Source: an uncultured Monoglobus sp.
Lineage (GTDB): Bacteria; Bacillota; Clostridia; Monoglobales; Monoglobaceae
Direction: 5' to 3'
NCBI GenBank assembly: GCA_947624305.1
Contig: CANQKC010000004.1
Location: forward strand, 51,746 to 115,745
Length of the DNA stretch: 64,000 bases
The position numbers were made by a program, and so were the translations under genes. The notes beneath the pieces are model-generated. The model saw nothing but the letters and a program-made list of their open reading frames with translations, was not told the origin of the DNA and did not search any database. Of the stretch, positions 40,743-49,292 are shown one piece after another. Positions within the stretch are counted from its first letter, which is position 1. Each line of letters begins with the position of its first letter.

Positions 40743-43418
40743 TTACCAAAGTTTCAGTCTGTTTTCGGGAGCGACGTACATTCTGTCGCCCTCTTTCACG
40801 TCGTATAACTCATAAAATTCGTCCATCGAGGCAACGACCGCGTCAACTCTGACATTGTTTGATGAGTGCTCATCCATCGCCAGGATATTCATTTTTGACG
40901 TCTCGTTTCCGAGATCCGCCCAAAACGTGGCGTATGATTCCAAAGCCTTCTTCTGGGCCTCGGGGTCGCCTTCGAGAATATTCAAAACGCAGCGCAGACC
41001 CGCGAAGTCGGCCATATTCTCACCGATCGTCTTCTCGCTGTCCTGCGGTACGCCTTGCAGGACCTCAAAGTTTTTGTAGTATTCCACAAAATTCTGAATA
41101 CGCTTTTGATATTCCTCCTGGTCCTTTTCGGTCCACCAGTTTTTGAGACAGCCGTTCTCGTCAAACTGCGAGCCTGTTATGTCAAAAGCGTGACCCACCT
41201 CATGGCCGACAATAGCGCCGATAGCGCCGAGATTTTCCGCTCTGTCAGCCTCGGGATCGTAGATCGGACTGTTCAGGATAGCGGACATTATGCATATTAT
41301 ATTAAGCTGCGGAGCGTAGAACGCGTTGACCGTGTCGGGCGACGCCAGCATCCCCTCTCTGAGAAATTCTTTTTCGCTGCACTGACGGACTTTTGTGTTG
41401 AGCACGTCTTTATAAACGCTCACCGTGTTTGAGAACACCGTTCCGCCCTGCTCGGGAGACGTGATCGTCGGGAACTCATAGTTGTCGGGATAACCGATCA
41501 CCGCGATCATATTCGTGATCTTTTTGATAGCGTTCTGCTTGGTCTCATCGCTCATCCATGTGTTCTTTTCAAAGGTCTCGATATACTCGTTCCATATATC
41601 GTCCAGCATATCGGCTACATCCAATGAAGTTTGATCGTCGTAGTAGTAGTCGCAGTAGATAAGGCCGATGTCGTTTGGCAAGTACCTTCTTATCAACGCC
41701 ATATTTTCCGTGTTGAACACGCTTTCATCGTCCTGGTCGGCGCCTCCGCTCTCCTCGGTGTAAATGCTCATTGTGTTTATCAGGGCTTTTGCCATCTCTT
41801 CAAGCAGGTTTATATCGGTATCGATCGATAAGTATAAAAGCGCCATGCCCGCGTTAATACTGATCTGCTCGGCAGCCGCGGCCTCATCATCGTTCAGAGG
41901 AGCGTTAAAGTCGATCAGACCGAACAACGCGTTCGCTTTGAGAGCGTTAAGGTTATCCGCTGTGAAAGCCTTGTCGATCTCGCTTAATGTGTCTTTGTTA
42001 TTCAGTTCCACGCTGTCATAATTCTTAAATCCCATTTTGTTTAATATATCGCAGAAATCAATATTTTTCGTCGCCTTCTCGGCCTCGGCCGCGGTGAAGA
42101 GCTGCGACTCTTCCTTATCGGATTCCATTGTTTCGGGATCAACATCGGGATGCTCGCTCAGCATGGCCTCGATATCCTTGTCTATTATATCCTGAGTTAT
42201 ACTCTGATCCGAATATTTTCTTATGTCTATGCCCTGACTGATGCTCGGAGCGTAGTTTGTGTCCCGCGTCGCCAGAGACTGAAGCTCAACGGCGCGCTTT
42301 ATATCGTCGTCCGAAAACTCGCCGCCCATTGATTTAACGACGTCTTTAACCGTGTTTAAATAACGGTCGCCAAACAGCTCCTTGGTCGCCGACCTGTAAT
42401 TTATCATTCCGATGGGCGAATATGATTTCAGAGTGATCATCGGAAGAGCAACACCGGTTTCCGGGTTTTGAGCAACATCTACCGTGAACAAAACATTAAT
42501 TCCGGTTTCTTTCGCGATCTCGGTCGTCGTGTTCACAAGCTCCTCAACCGACTTAGCGTTTAAGATCTGCTGTCTCCAGCCCTGCACAAGAGCTTTGTCG
42601 CTCTCGGTGATCGTCTTTGAGTCCTGAATGCAAAGCAGCATGTCATGAACTCTCTGCTCGGCGCTTCCGGGCTGATACTCGAGTTCTCCGTCCATAAGCT
42701 TTTTCATCAGCTCATTTTCGCGGTCGAATATCTGCGTCTGAATATCACTCATATAGGACCAGCTGTTTGGCGGCACAATAACCGCGCCGTGAACCGCGTC
42801 GATAACGGGCTCGCTCGGCAGTTGAACATTGCGGAACGTCTTGTTGTTGATATGTCCGTAAAAGCTCTCGCTGACGGGAACGGTGTTCAAAAGCTCGTCG
42901 CTTCTGTCGGTCAGAAGGCCGACCTGCTCGACAGTTATATTGTCGTCGGCGCCCAGAAGTCCGTTGCCGTAGCCCTTAACGATGCCCGCGCGGGTCAGAT
43001 CGTCGATATTCTCCTCGGCCCAATCGGGAACGTCCGTAAACTCGATAGGCTCGCCCACGTCATCGGGAACCTCGGGGATACATCTCGCCAGCATCGCGAG
43101 CGCCTCGATACGGGTCACGTTTTCTTTGGGGCGCAGGGTCTTGTCCTCATATCCGCGCACCAGACCGTTTGAGACAGCCTTTTCAAAGTCGCCCACATAG
43201 TCCTCGTCAATATCGTCTTTGTCGGCGAATGTGGAGAGCATATACGCGTTGCCCGAGAAATTGCTGCGTCCCACGGACTGCACAAACTGGGACACCACAT
43301 ACTCGCGCGTAGCGAGCTCGGCGCCCTCGTCGGCGAAAACGGGCGCGGCGGAAATAAACGGCATGGTCGAAACGATCATGGCCGCCGCCATCAAAATACC
43401 AATAAGTTTTCTTTTCAT
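40743..43418 (-). CDS. S-layer-anchored M13 family metallopeptidase
   Basis: 891 residues. Signal peptide about 1-29 (MKRKLIGILMAAAMIVSTMPF). Two SLH-like motifs follow (about 75-135 and 125-180: FEKAVSNGLVRGYEDKTLRPKENVTRIEALAMLARC; DLTRAGIVKGYGNGLLG). The rest is a neprilysin-type peptidase: substrate-side VNAFYAPQLN, zinc site HEVGH (about 739-743), third zinc ligand in GENMADFAGL (about 797-801), and the family ending RMYVAPENRLKLW. It likely degrades peptides at the cell surface. Ribosome site GGAGG. Confidence 0.9.
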   Translation of the reverse strand: MKRKLIGILMAAAMIVSTMPFISAAPVFADEGAELATREYVVSQFVQSVGRSNFSGNAYMLSTFADKDDIDEDYVGDFEKAVSNGLVRGYEDKTLRPKENVTRIEALAMLARCIPEVPDDVGEPIEFTDVPDWAEENIDDLTRAGIVKGYGNGLLGADDNITVEQVGLLTDRSDELLNTVPVSESFYGHINNKTFRNVQLPSEPVIDAVHGAVIVPPNSWSYMSDIQTQIFDRENELMKKLMDGELEYQPGSAEQRVHDMLLCIQDSKTITESDKALVQGWRQQILNAKSVEELVNTTTEIAKETGINVLFTVDVAQNPETGVALPMITLKSYSPIGMINYRSATKELFGDRYLNTVKDVVKSMGGEFSDDDIKRAVELQSLATRDTNYAPSISQGIDIRKYSDQSITQDIIDKDIEAMLSEHPDVDPETMESDKEESQLFTAAEAEKATKNIDFCDILNKMGFKNYDSVELNNKDTLSEIDKAFTADNLNALKANALFGLIDFNAPLNDDEAAAAEQISINAGMALLYLSIDTDINLLEEMAKALINTMSIYTEESGGADQDDESVFNTENMALIRRYLPNDIGLIYCDYYYDDQTSLDVADMLDDIWNEYIETFEKNTWMSDETKQNAIKKITNMIAVIGYPDNYEFPTITSPEQGGTVFSNTVSVYKDVLNTKVRQCSEKEFLREGMLASPDTVNAFYAPQLNIICIMSAILNSPIYDPEADRAENLGAIGAIVGHEVGHAFDITGSQFDENGCLKNWWTEKDQEEYQKRIQNFVEYYKNFEVLQGVPQDSEKTIGENMADFAGLRCVLNILEGDPEAQKKALESYATFWADLGNETSKMNILAMDEHSSNNVRVDAVVASMDEFYELYDVKEGDRMYVAPENRLKLW

Positions 43419-43620
43419 TTTGTCTTACCTCCGTTTTAAAAATTTGTACAAAATCTATTTTATCACATAAAACAAAAAAAGAAATACCATTCGTGTTAAA
43501 AACAGAGGATTTTATGTCAAAGATATAAAAATTTTTTCTCCGTCGGCGCATTATACGGCGAAAACTCAAAAAATATTTTTACAATTCAATTACATTTATC
43601 CAACAAGTTTATGAGAATTG

Positions 43621-43649
43621 TTTACACAATCAGATTATTACCTTATAAT
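43621..43649 (+). promoter_or_regulatory. Promoter of the HlyD-like gene and following cluster
   Basis: TTTACA (43621-43626), 17 bp, TATAAT (43644-43649). The rest of the 43419-43725 gap is AT-rich with no gene seen. Confidence 0.65.
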
Positions 43650-43725
43650 AAATCTGTGTAATATCGGGCGTTTGCGCCTTGGTTTTGCGCGTTTTCAGAG
43701 TGCAGGCTGATTGGAGGTCTTGGCA

Positions 43726-45018
43726 TTGGCTGATGCTGCCGACAATTCAAATAAAAGATTGAAAAACAGACGTAAAAGAAGCATAAAAAAGGGTATTTTT
43801 TTGATACCCAAAACAGTCGCGGTGTTTGCGGTTGTTTTTCTGCTGATAAGCGTTTTTTTCAGATCGGGCAGCTCGGTCAACACGTTTGCCGCGCTTAAAG
43901 GAAATATAGAGGAATACGTTAGCTCCGACGGGTATATATTCCGTGACCAGACATTGGTCGAGTCGCCGACCGACGGATATTTTGAGTGCGTTGCCGACGA
44001 GGGCGAGCGCGTTATCGAAGGCGCAACGCTTGCGACCGTTTACAAAAACAAGGTGGACCCCGCCGTGACCGAGGAAATAGCGGACATTCATAAAAAAATC
44101 AGCGCGATCGAAAATGACCGCGTCTCGGCAGATGTCTATTCGGGCAGCGCCGTTAAAATTGAGGTTGACATAGCCGAACACGCCCGCAGCCTGTCACGGG
44201 TGCGGAGCGGCGGCAAATTTTCGGATATACAGTCGGAAAAGGACGAGATCGACGGATTTATTTCCGCCAAGCAGTCCTCGACCGAGGGAGGCAAAACCGA
44301 TGAGGAGCGTCTGGGCGAGCTCAGCGCCAGGCTCCACTCGCTTGAATCCTTGGGCGAGTACTCGGGCGAGTATATATATTCGCCGACGCCGGGCGTTTTC
44401 TCGTCAAGGATCGACGGATATGAGCAGGAGCTCAATATTTCAATGCTCGACAACGCCACTCCGAGCTATCTGAATAACATAAAACCGTCCGACGTTTCCG
44501 CGGGCGAGACCGTGACGGCAGGCGAGACGGTCTGCAAGGTCATCAATAATTATGAGTGGTACTTCGCCGGAGTGATAACCGAAAAAGAGGCCGTGAATTT
44601 CAGCGTCGGCCAGAGCATCAACATAAAGTTTTACGATTTGTCCGACTCGGTAGTCTCGGGGACCGTTACGGCGATCTCAAGGCCCGAGGGCGGAAAAGTG
44701 GCTGTGACGGTGCATTCGACCGCCTATGTTGACTCGATCTACACCGCCTCGAAGGTGTCGGCTGAGCTGTTCACCCAGAGCGCCGAGGGCTTCAAGGTTC
44801 CGTCCGAGTCTCTGAGAGTGATTGACGGCAGGCAGGGTGTATATGTGGTCCGTCTGGGCGTCGCGCGGTTCGCGCCGGTCGATCTGATATACAACAACAA
44901 GGAGTGGGCGATAATCGAGCCCGCGCAGGAAAACGACGGCGAGATCGAGCTTGAGATATACGACGACGTGATAGTCAACACAAAGGGAATAGAAGACGGC
45001 GACGTGGTTCGCAGGTAG
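43726..45018 (+). CDS. HlyD family secretion/adaptor-like protein
   Basis: About 430 residues from TTG 43726, eight bases after GGAGG; the open frame could begin 15 bases earlier. A basic cytoplasmic start (RLKNRRKRSIKK) precedes one membrane helix (about 24-45). A HlyD/RND-adaptor-like part follows: a barrel-sandwich half (GYIFRDQTLVESPTDGYFECVADEGERV), a helical hairpin (about 105-195), and a beta-barrel (KVPSESLRVIDGRQGVYVV). Homologues sit before yggS-sepF in Clostridia, so a role linked to envelope or division is likely rather than classic efflux. Confidence 0.82.
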   Translation: MADAADNSNKRLKNRRKRSIKKGIFLIPKTVAVFAVVFLLISVFFRSGSSVNTFAALKGNIEEYVSSDGYIFRDQTLVESPTDGYFECVADEGERVIEGATLATVYKNKVDPAVTEEIADIHKKISAIENDRVSADVYSGSAVKIEVDIAEHARSLSRVRSGGKFSDIQSEKDEIDGFISAKQSSTEGGKTDEERLGELSARLHSLESLGEYSGEYIYSPTPGVFSSRIDGYEQELNISMLDNATPSYLNNIKPSDVSAGETVTAGETVCKVINNYEWYFAGVITEKEAVNFSVGQSINIKFYDLSDSVVSGTVTAISRPEGGKVAVTVHSTAYVDSIYTASKVSAELFTQSAEGFKVPSESLRVIDGRQGVYVVRLGVARFAPVDLIYNNKEWAIIEPAQENDGEIELEIYDDVIVNTKGIEDGDVVRR

Positions 45019-45029
45019 GGGGAATTGAT

Positions 45030-45704
45030 ATGCCCGATATAAAGCGGAATTATCTTGAAACGCTTGAAAAAGTCAGGGAAGCTGCCGCAAAATGCGGCAG
45101 GGACCCGGGCGAGGTGCGCCTTATAGCCGTTTCAAAGACCAAACCCCTTGAATACGTCCGCGAGGCGGCGGAGGCGGGAGCGGTCGACTTCGGCGAGAAC
45201 AGACCGCAGGAGCTGGTTCTGAAACAGGCGGAATATCCCGATTTAAGATGGCACCAGATAGGCACGCTGCAGCGCAACAAGGTTCGCCATATCGTGGGCA
45301 AATGCGCATTGATACACTCGGTCGACAGCCTGCCGCTCGCTCTTGAGATAGACAAGCGCGCGAAGGCCGCGGGAGTTGTTCAGGACGTGCTGATACAGGT
45401 CAACATAACCGGAGAGGAGACCAAGTCGGGCGTGTCGCCCGACGAGCTTGAAGGGCTGCTGAGCGAGATCAAGACCATGGAAAACGTGAACCCGACGGGC
45501 CTCATGACAATATCCGTCGCGGGCAGCTCGCCCGACGAGAACCGCGCGGTTTTCGGGCGGCTCAAGGAATTGGCGGACAGGTTCGGCCTCAGGGAGCTTT
45601 CTATGGGAATGACTCACGACTATGTTGAGGCGATAGAGTGCGGGGCCACTATGGTGCGCGTGGGAACAGCTATATTCGGCGCGAGAGACTACGGCCCGAA
45701 ATAA
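45030..45704 (+). CDS. PLP homeostasis protein YggS/YlmE type
   Basis: 224 residues, single-domain alanine-racemase-like barrel. The PLP lysine is in LIAVSKTKPLEYV (about Lys34-36). Other marks: FGENRPQEL, WHQIGTLQRNKVRHI, VLIQVNITGEETKSG, LSMGMTHDYVEAIECGATMVRVGTAIFG. It binds pyridoxal phosphate and balances B6 and amino acid pools, without known catalysis. Sits just before sepF, the usual Gram-positive order. Ribosome site GGGGG. Confidence 0.94.
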   Translation: MPDIKRNYLETLEKVREAAAKCGRDPGEVRLIAVSKTKPLEYVREAAEAGAVDFGENRPQELVLKQAEYPDLRWHQIGTLQRNKVRHIVGKCALIHSVDSLPLALEIDKRAKAAGVVQDVLIQVNITGEETKSGVSPDELEGLLSEIKTMENVNPTGLMTISVAGSSPDENRAVFGRLKELADRFGLRELSMGMTHDYVEAIECGATMVRVGTAIFGARDYGPK

Positions 45705-45759
45705 TTTGTAAATTATTAAATTTTATATACTAAAATACTGAAATCAGGAGGAGAAGAAA

Positions 45760-46206
45760 ATGGGAAGCTTTATGGACAAGATATACAACATGATGGGTGT
45801 TGATGTGGGAGATACCTACGAGGAGGAGTATTACGACGACTACGGCGACGAGGCCTATGACGAGCCGCCCCGCAGCGAGTATATGCCGAGCCGCAGAACA
45901 AGCAGCCGCAGCTCGCGGGTCAGCAAGTTTGAGGACGCGCCTCAGATGCGTCTGGTTATCATGCAGCCCCAGAATTTTGAGGAGTCACGCGATATTGCCA
46001 ACCACTTAAAGGAGCGCAAGCCCATTGTCGTGAACCTTGAATATGTTGAAAAGACGGTGTCGCGCAGAATTGTCGATTTCTTAAGCGGCGCGGTTTACGC
46101 CCTCGACGGCGACATCAGAAAGGTCGCCAACCATATATTCCTGATAACCCCATGCAATGTGGGAGTTGAGGAGGACGCCGAGGACGGTTACGGATACGGC
46201 GGATAA
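45760..46206 (+). CDS. sepF: Cell division protein SepF
   Basis: 148 residues. N-terminal amphipathic membrane helix (MGSFMDKIYNMMGV), an acidic/Ser-Arg linker (about 18-62), then the SepF core: MRLVIMQPQNFEESRDIANHLKERKPIVVNLEYVEK...RRIVDFLSGAVYALDGDIRKVANHIFLITP. Anchors FtsZ to the membrane and helps septum formation. Ribosome site GGAGGAG. Confidence 0.96.
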   Translation: MGSFMDKIYNMMGVDVGDTYEEEYYDDYGDEAYDEPPRSEYMPSRRTSSRSSRVSKFEDAPQMRLVIMQPQNFEESRDIANHLKERKPIVVNLEYVEKTVSRRIVDFLSGAVYALDGDIRKVANHIFLITPCNVGVEEDAEDGYGYGG

Positions 46207-46211
46207 GTCCT

Positions 46212-46964
46212 TTGGAAGCGGACAAGCTTATCGTTAAAAAAGCGTTCGACACGATCGCGATCGCCGAGAGGCAGTATTCAATGAAGGCTCTCGGATTTCT
46301 CGATCCGAGGGAGCGGGCGCTTATCGAAAGAGAGATACGCGGCAGGGTCCCCGCCGATATGAAGTGCGAGTTTTTCGGCGGATACGACGAGGCGGAGCGG
46401 AGCATGATGATATGCCGCCCCGAATATCTGCCCGCGGAATATGACGAGGTAATAACGGTTCTTGAGATCTCGGGCCGAGATATATCGGGCCTTAACCACC
46501 GCGACTACCTCGGGAGCCTGACCGGACTCGGGATAAAGCGCGAAAACATCGGAGACATCGTGCCCGACGGCGAGCGCTGCTATGTATATATAAAGCCCGC
46601 GATGCTGAATTACGTCGGAGAAAATCTGACGAAGATCGGCAGGCGCGGCGTGCGCGTCACGCGGCGAAATTTGTCGGAAATACGAATCCCGGAAAAGCCG
46701 GTGAAGCCGATAGCGGCGACGGTTCCGAGCCTGCGCCTCGACTGTGTGGCCGCGGCCGCGGCGGGAGTTTCGCGCGGCAAGGCGGCGGAGCTTGTCAAAG
46801 GCGAGCGCGTTAAGCTGAATTTTGAGGAGGAGACAAGCGTCTCGGCGGCGGTGAGCGAGGGCGACATTATCTCGATCCGGGGCTTCGGTAGGTTCAGGCT
46901 GTCGGAGATCCGCGGAACTACCCGAAAGGGCAGAACGGCGGTAATAATTGACAAGTATATTTAG
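46212..46964 (+). CDS. YlmH family S4-domain RNA-binding protein
   Basis: About 250 residues from TTG 46212, five bases after the sepF stop, so translation is probably coupled. N-terminal YlmH domain (FLDPRERALIERE; GGYDEAERSMMICRP; HRDYLGSLTGLGIKRENIGDIV) and a C-terminal S4 domain (about 165-225: LRLDCVAAAAAGVSRGKAAELVKGERVKLN). YlmH is implicated in rescue of stalled ribosomal subunits in related bacteria. The gene name is by family. Confidence 0.92.
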   Translation: MEADKLIVKKAFDTIAIAERQYSMKALGFLDPRERALIEREIRGRVPADMKCEFFGGYDEAERSMMICRPEYLPAEYDEVITVLEISGRDISGLNHRDYLGSLTGLGIKRENIGDIVPDGERCYVYIKPAMLNYVGENLTKIGRRGVRVTRRNLSEIRIPEKPVKPIAATVPSLRLDCVAAAAAGVSRGKAAELVKGERVKLNFEEETSVSAAVSEGDIISIRGFGRFRLSEIRGTTRKGRTAVIIDKYI

Positions 46965-46997
46965 TATATTAAAATTGAAAGTATTGGGAGGATTACT

Positions 46998-47642
46998 ATG
47001 ATTACACCCGCAGATATAGAAAACAAGGAATTTAAAAAGGAAATGCGCGGCTACAGCATATCCGAGGTCAATAACTTCATGAAGGAAGTCGCCTTGAGCT
47101 ATGAGAAGATCTATAACGAGAACCTGTCCGCCATGGACAGAATAGGCATGCTGAGCGACGCTGTGAAGCAGTATAAGTCAATGGAGGACACGCTGAGAAA
47201 CGCGCTGTCGGTCGCGAAGGGCGCGAGCGATGAGATCAAGACCAATGCCCACGGCCAGGCGCAGGTTATTATCAGAGACGCCGAGACAAAGGCGGCCGAG
47301 ATAATCAACCGCGCGGCCAAAGAGGTCGCCGAGATAAACCGCAAGTATGAGGAAATGAAGCGCAGTGTCGAGGTTTTCAGAGCCAAGACAGTGTCGCTGC
47401 TCAACTCGCAGCTTGAGGTCATAAAAGACTATTCAAAGATCAACGACGACGCGGACTCCAAGATCCGCTCGAGCGCCGAGGCGGTCGAGGTAATAAAGAG
47501 CGAGATCGACGACATTCCCGATATGCCTAAGGACGTTCAGCCCTCGGCCAACGAGCGCGTCGTGGCAGCGCTCGAAAAGGTGACTCAGGAGCTTCCGAGG
47601 ATAAAACTTAATGAAAAAGGAGAGTATGTTGCCGCCGAGTAA
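46998..47642 (+). CDS. divIVA: DivIVA domain protein
   Basis: 214 residues. DivIVA start: ITPADIENKEFKKEMRGYSISEVNNFMKEV, the membrane-curvature-sensing head, followed by long coiled coil (about 30-150) and a short acidic tail. Recruits division or growth factors to septum and poles. Ribosome site GGGAGG. Downstream of ylmH as in most Firmicutes; the longer ATP-synthase-b-like coil (EAQV-type heptads about 70-140) is typical of clostridial forms. Confidence 0.93.
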   Translation: MITPADIENKEFKKEMRGYSISEVNNFMKEVALSYEKIYNENLSAMDRIGMLSDAVKQYKSMEDTLRNALSVAKGASDEIKTNAHGQAQVIIRDAETKAAEIINRAAKEVAEINRKYEEMKRSVEVFRAKTVSLLNSQLEVIKDYSKINDDADSKIRSSAEAVEVIKSEIDDIPDMPKDVQPSANERVVAALEKVTQELPRIKLNEKGEYVAAE

Positions 47643-47662
47643 CAAAAAGCGGCAGCCTGTTT

Positions 47663-48130
47663 ATGGTATATGTTATAATCGGAATATCGGTTTTAATTCT
47701 TGATTTGATAACAAAACACGCGGCGGTTTCCGCCCTCGCCGGCGGCGCGGGGGTGCCGCTGATAGACGGCGTGTTCCACCTGACATATGTTGAAAACAAC
47801 GGCATCGCCTTCGGCATGCTTGAGAATAAACGGATAGTGTTTGTCACATTATCCGTTATTATTCTTATTGCGCTTATTGCCTATCTGATAAAAGCCCCGC
47901 GGCGCGACGCGTGGCTCAAACTGGGCGCCGCACTGGTGATCTCGGGCTCTTTCGGCAACCTGATCGAGCGGGTCTTAAAGGGCTATGTGGTGGATTTTCT
48001 GGATTTCAGGCTGATCAACTTCCCGGTGTTCAACGTGGCGGACATGGCGGTGTGCGTCGGAGCGGCGGCGCTTGTCATTCATTTTCTGTTCGGCGGCGGC
48101 GCCGAAAACAAAAATAAGCCGGAGGATTAG
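47663..48130 (+). CDS. lspA: Lipoprotein signal peptidase (signal peptidase II)
   Basis: 155 residues with four membrane helices. Cleaves signal peptides of prolipoproteins such as the binding protein at 4192-5226. Active-site aspartates are in VVDFLDF (about residue 112-115) and FNVADMAVCVG (about 125); also NNGIAFGML and GNLIERV. The ATG at 47663 has only a weak upstream GGCAG, so expression may depend on coupling to divIVA, 20 bases away. Confidence 0.95.
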   Translation: MVYVIIGISVLILDLITKHAAVSALAGGAGVPLIDGVFHLTYVENNGIAFGMLENKRIVFVTLSVIILIALIAYLIKAPRRDAWLKLGAALVISGSFGNLIERVLKGYVVDFLDFRLINFPVFNVADMAVCVGAAALVIHFLFGGGAENKNKPED

Positions 48131-48137
48131 CGGAACT

Positions 48138-49055
48138 ATGGAAATAAAGACGATCAAAATAACCGAGGACGGCGGAAGGCTTGACAAGCTGACGGCGGAG
48201 GCTTTGAGCGGAGTGACAAGGTCATACGCAAAAAAGCTGATAAACGCCAGAAATGTCACCGTGAACGGCGCGCCCGCCAAGCCGAACCGTATTCTTAAGG
48301 CGGGCGACGAGATAACCGTGAGCTTTCCGGAGCCCGCGCCGCTTGAGATCGTTCCCGAGGACATTCCGCTTGACATAGTATATGAGGACTCCTCAATGCT
48401 GATCGTCAACAAGCCGCAGGGCATGGTGGTGCATCCCGCGCCGGGCAATTTTTCGGGAACGCTGGTCAACGCGCTGATGTTCCATTGCGAAGACAGCCTC
48501 TCGGGAATAAACGGCGAGAAGCGCCCGGGAATTCTGCACCGTATCGACAAAGACACCTCGGGCCTGCTGATGGTGGCGAAAAACAACAGCGCTCACCAGA
48601 AGCTTGCGGATCAGATAAAGGTCCACAGTCTGACCCGCGCGTATAAGGCGCTGGTTCACGGAAACATAAAGCAGGACAGCGGAAGGATCGACGCGCCGAT
48701 AGGCCGCCACCCGATAAACCGCAAAAAAATGACGATAACCGACCAAAATTCCCGCGAGGCCGTGACAAACTACCGTGTGCTCGAGCGTTTCGGGAGCTAT
48801 ACTCTCGTCGAGTGCGTGCTCGAGACCGGCAGGACCCACCAAATAAGGGTGCATATGTCTCATAACGGTCACCCGATAGTCGGCGACAAAACCTACGGCG
48901 TAAAAAAAGAGGAGTTCAATCTGAAGGGCCAGCTTCTCCACGCCTATAAGCTCGGCTTCATCCACCCCGACACCGACGAATATATGGAGTTCACCGCCCC
49001 CCTCCCCGACTACTTTGAAAAGGTGCTTGAAATTTTAAGAAAAACCAATGAATAA
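48138..49055 (+). CDS. rluD: RluA/RluD family pseudouridine synthase
   Basis: 305 residues from ATG 48138; the open frame extends upstream into lspA without a ribosome site. S4 domain about 15-65 (RLDKLTAEALSGVTRSYAKKLINARNVTVNG), then the synthase domain with catalytic Asp in HRIDKDTSGLLMVAK, the GRTHQIRVHM strand, and IVGDKTYG. Modifies uridines of 23S rRNA by family. The 3' end abuts the terminator of an opposed small RNA (49079-49118), which may also end this operon. Confidence 0.93.
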   Translation: MEIKTIKITEDGGRLDKLTAEALSGVTRSYAKKLINARNVTVNGAPAKPNRILKAGDEITVSFPEPAPLEIVPEDIPLDIVYEDSSMLIVNKPQGMVVHPAPGNFSGTLVNALMFHCEDSLSGINGEKRPGILHRIDKDTSGLLMVAKNNSAHQKLADQIKVHSLTRAYKALVHGNIKQDSGRIDAPIGRHPINRKKMTITDQNSREAVTNYRVLERFGSYTLVECVLETGRTHQIRVHMSHNGHPIVGDKTYGVKKEEFNLKGQLLHAYKLGFIHPDTDEYMEFTAPLPDYFEKVLEILRKTNE

Positions 49056-49074
49056 AAACCGCCTGTGGCACAAT

Positions 49075-49176
49075 AAAAACAACCGCCTTTAAAGTTTTGA
49101 CCCTACTTTAGCGGTTGTCTTATATTAAACTGCTGAAGCGGCCAAACCGTTTTTACGCTCTGCCGTTTCTCTTTCT
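49075..49176 (-). ncRNA. Convergent small RNA, copy 3 (orphan, no peptide gene)
   Basis: The first 42 bases (49135-49176 on the minus strand) are identical to copies 1 and 2. The terminator arms and loop (49079-49118) closely match copy 1. The expected peptide gene on the other side is missing: beyond the terminator only GGCACAATAA remains, like the peptide's last codons (GTGCAATAA) in the other copies, and then rluD begins. This is an orphan or truncated antitoxin-like RNA that still has its promoter. Confidence 0.6.
49079..49118. terminator. Terminator shared by rluD operon and small RNA copy 3
   Basis: ACAACCGC (49079-49086) pairs with GCGGTTGT (49111-49118). The minus strand continues into TTTTTATTG. 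Confidence 0.65.
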
Positions 49177-49182
49177 GTAATT

Positions 49183-49211
49183 ATTATATATTATAATTAT
49201 ATTTTTGTCAA
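49183..49211 (-). promoter_or_regulatory. Promoter of small RNA copy 3
   Basis: Minus-strand TTGACA (49206-49211), 17 bp, TATAAT (49183-49188), both exact. Confidence 0.7.
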
Positions 49212-49239
49212 GGATTTTATTTAATAAAAAACAGTAAAG

Positions 49240-49275
49240 CAAAACAGAGGCACAGATTAAGCTATGCCTCTGTTA
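49240..49275 (-). terminator. Terminator of the pgk-tpiA-gpmI operon
   Basis: AACAGAGGCA and TGCCTCTGTT (about 49243-49252 with 49265-49274) form a stem that on the minus strand runs into TTGCTTTACTGTTTTTTATT. Confidence 0.65.
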
Positions 49276-49292
49276 TTCCGCCGAGGGCGGTT

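Noticed and set aside
49240..49275. Relation of the AACAGAGGCA stem to the 1504-1561 palindrome as a repeat family
   Set aside because: Both contain ACAGAGGCA but the rest differs; likely coincidence of terminator stems with only two examples.
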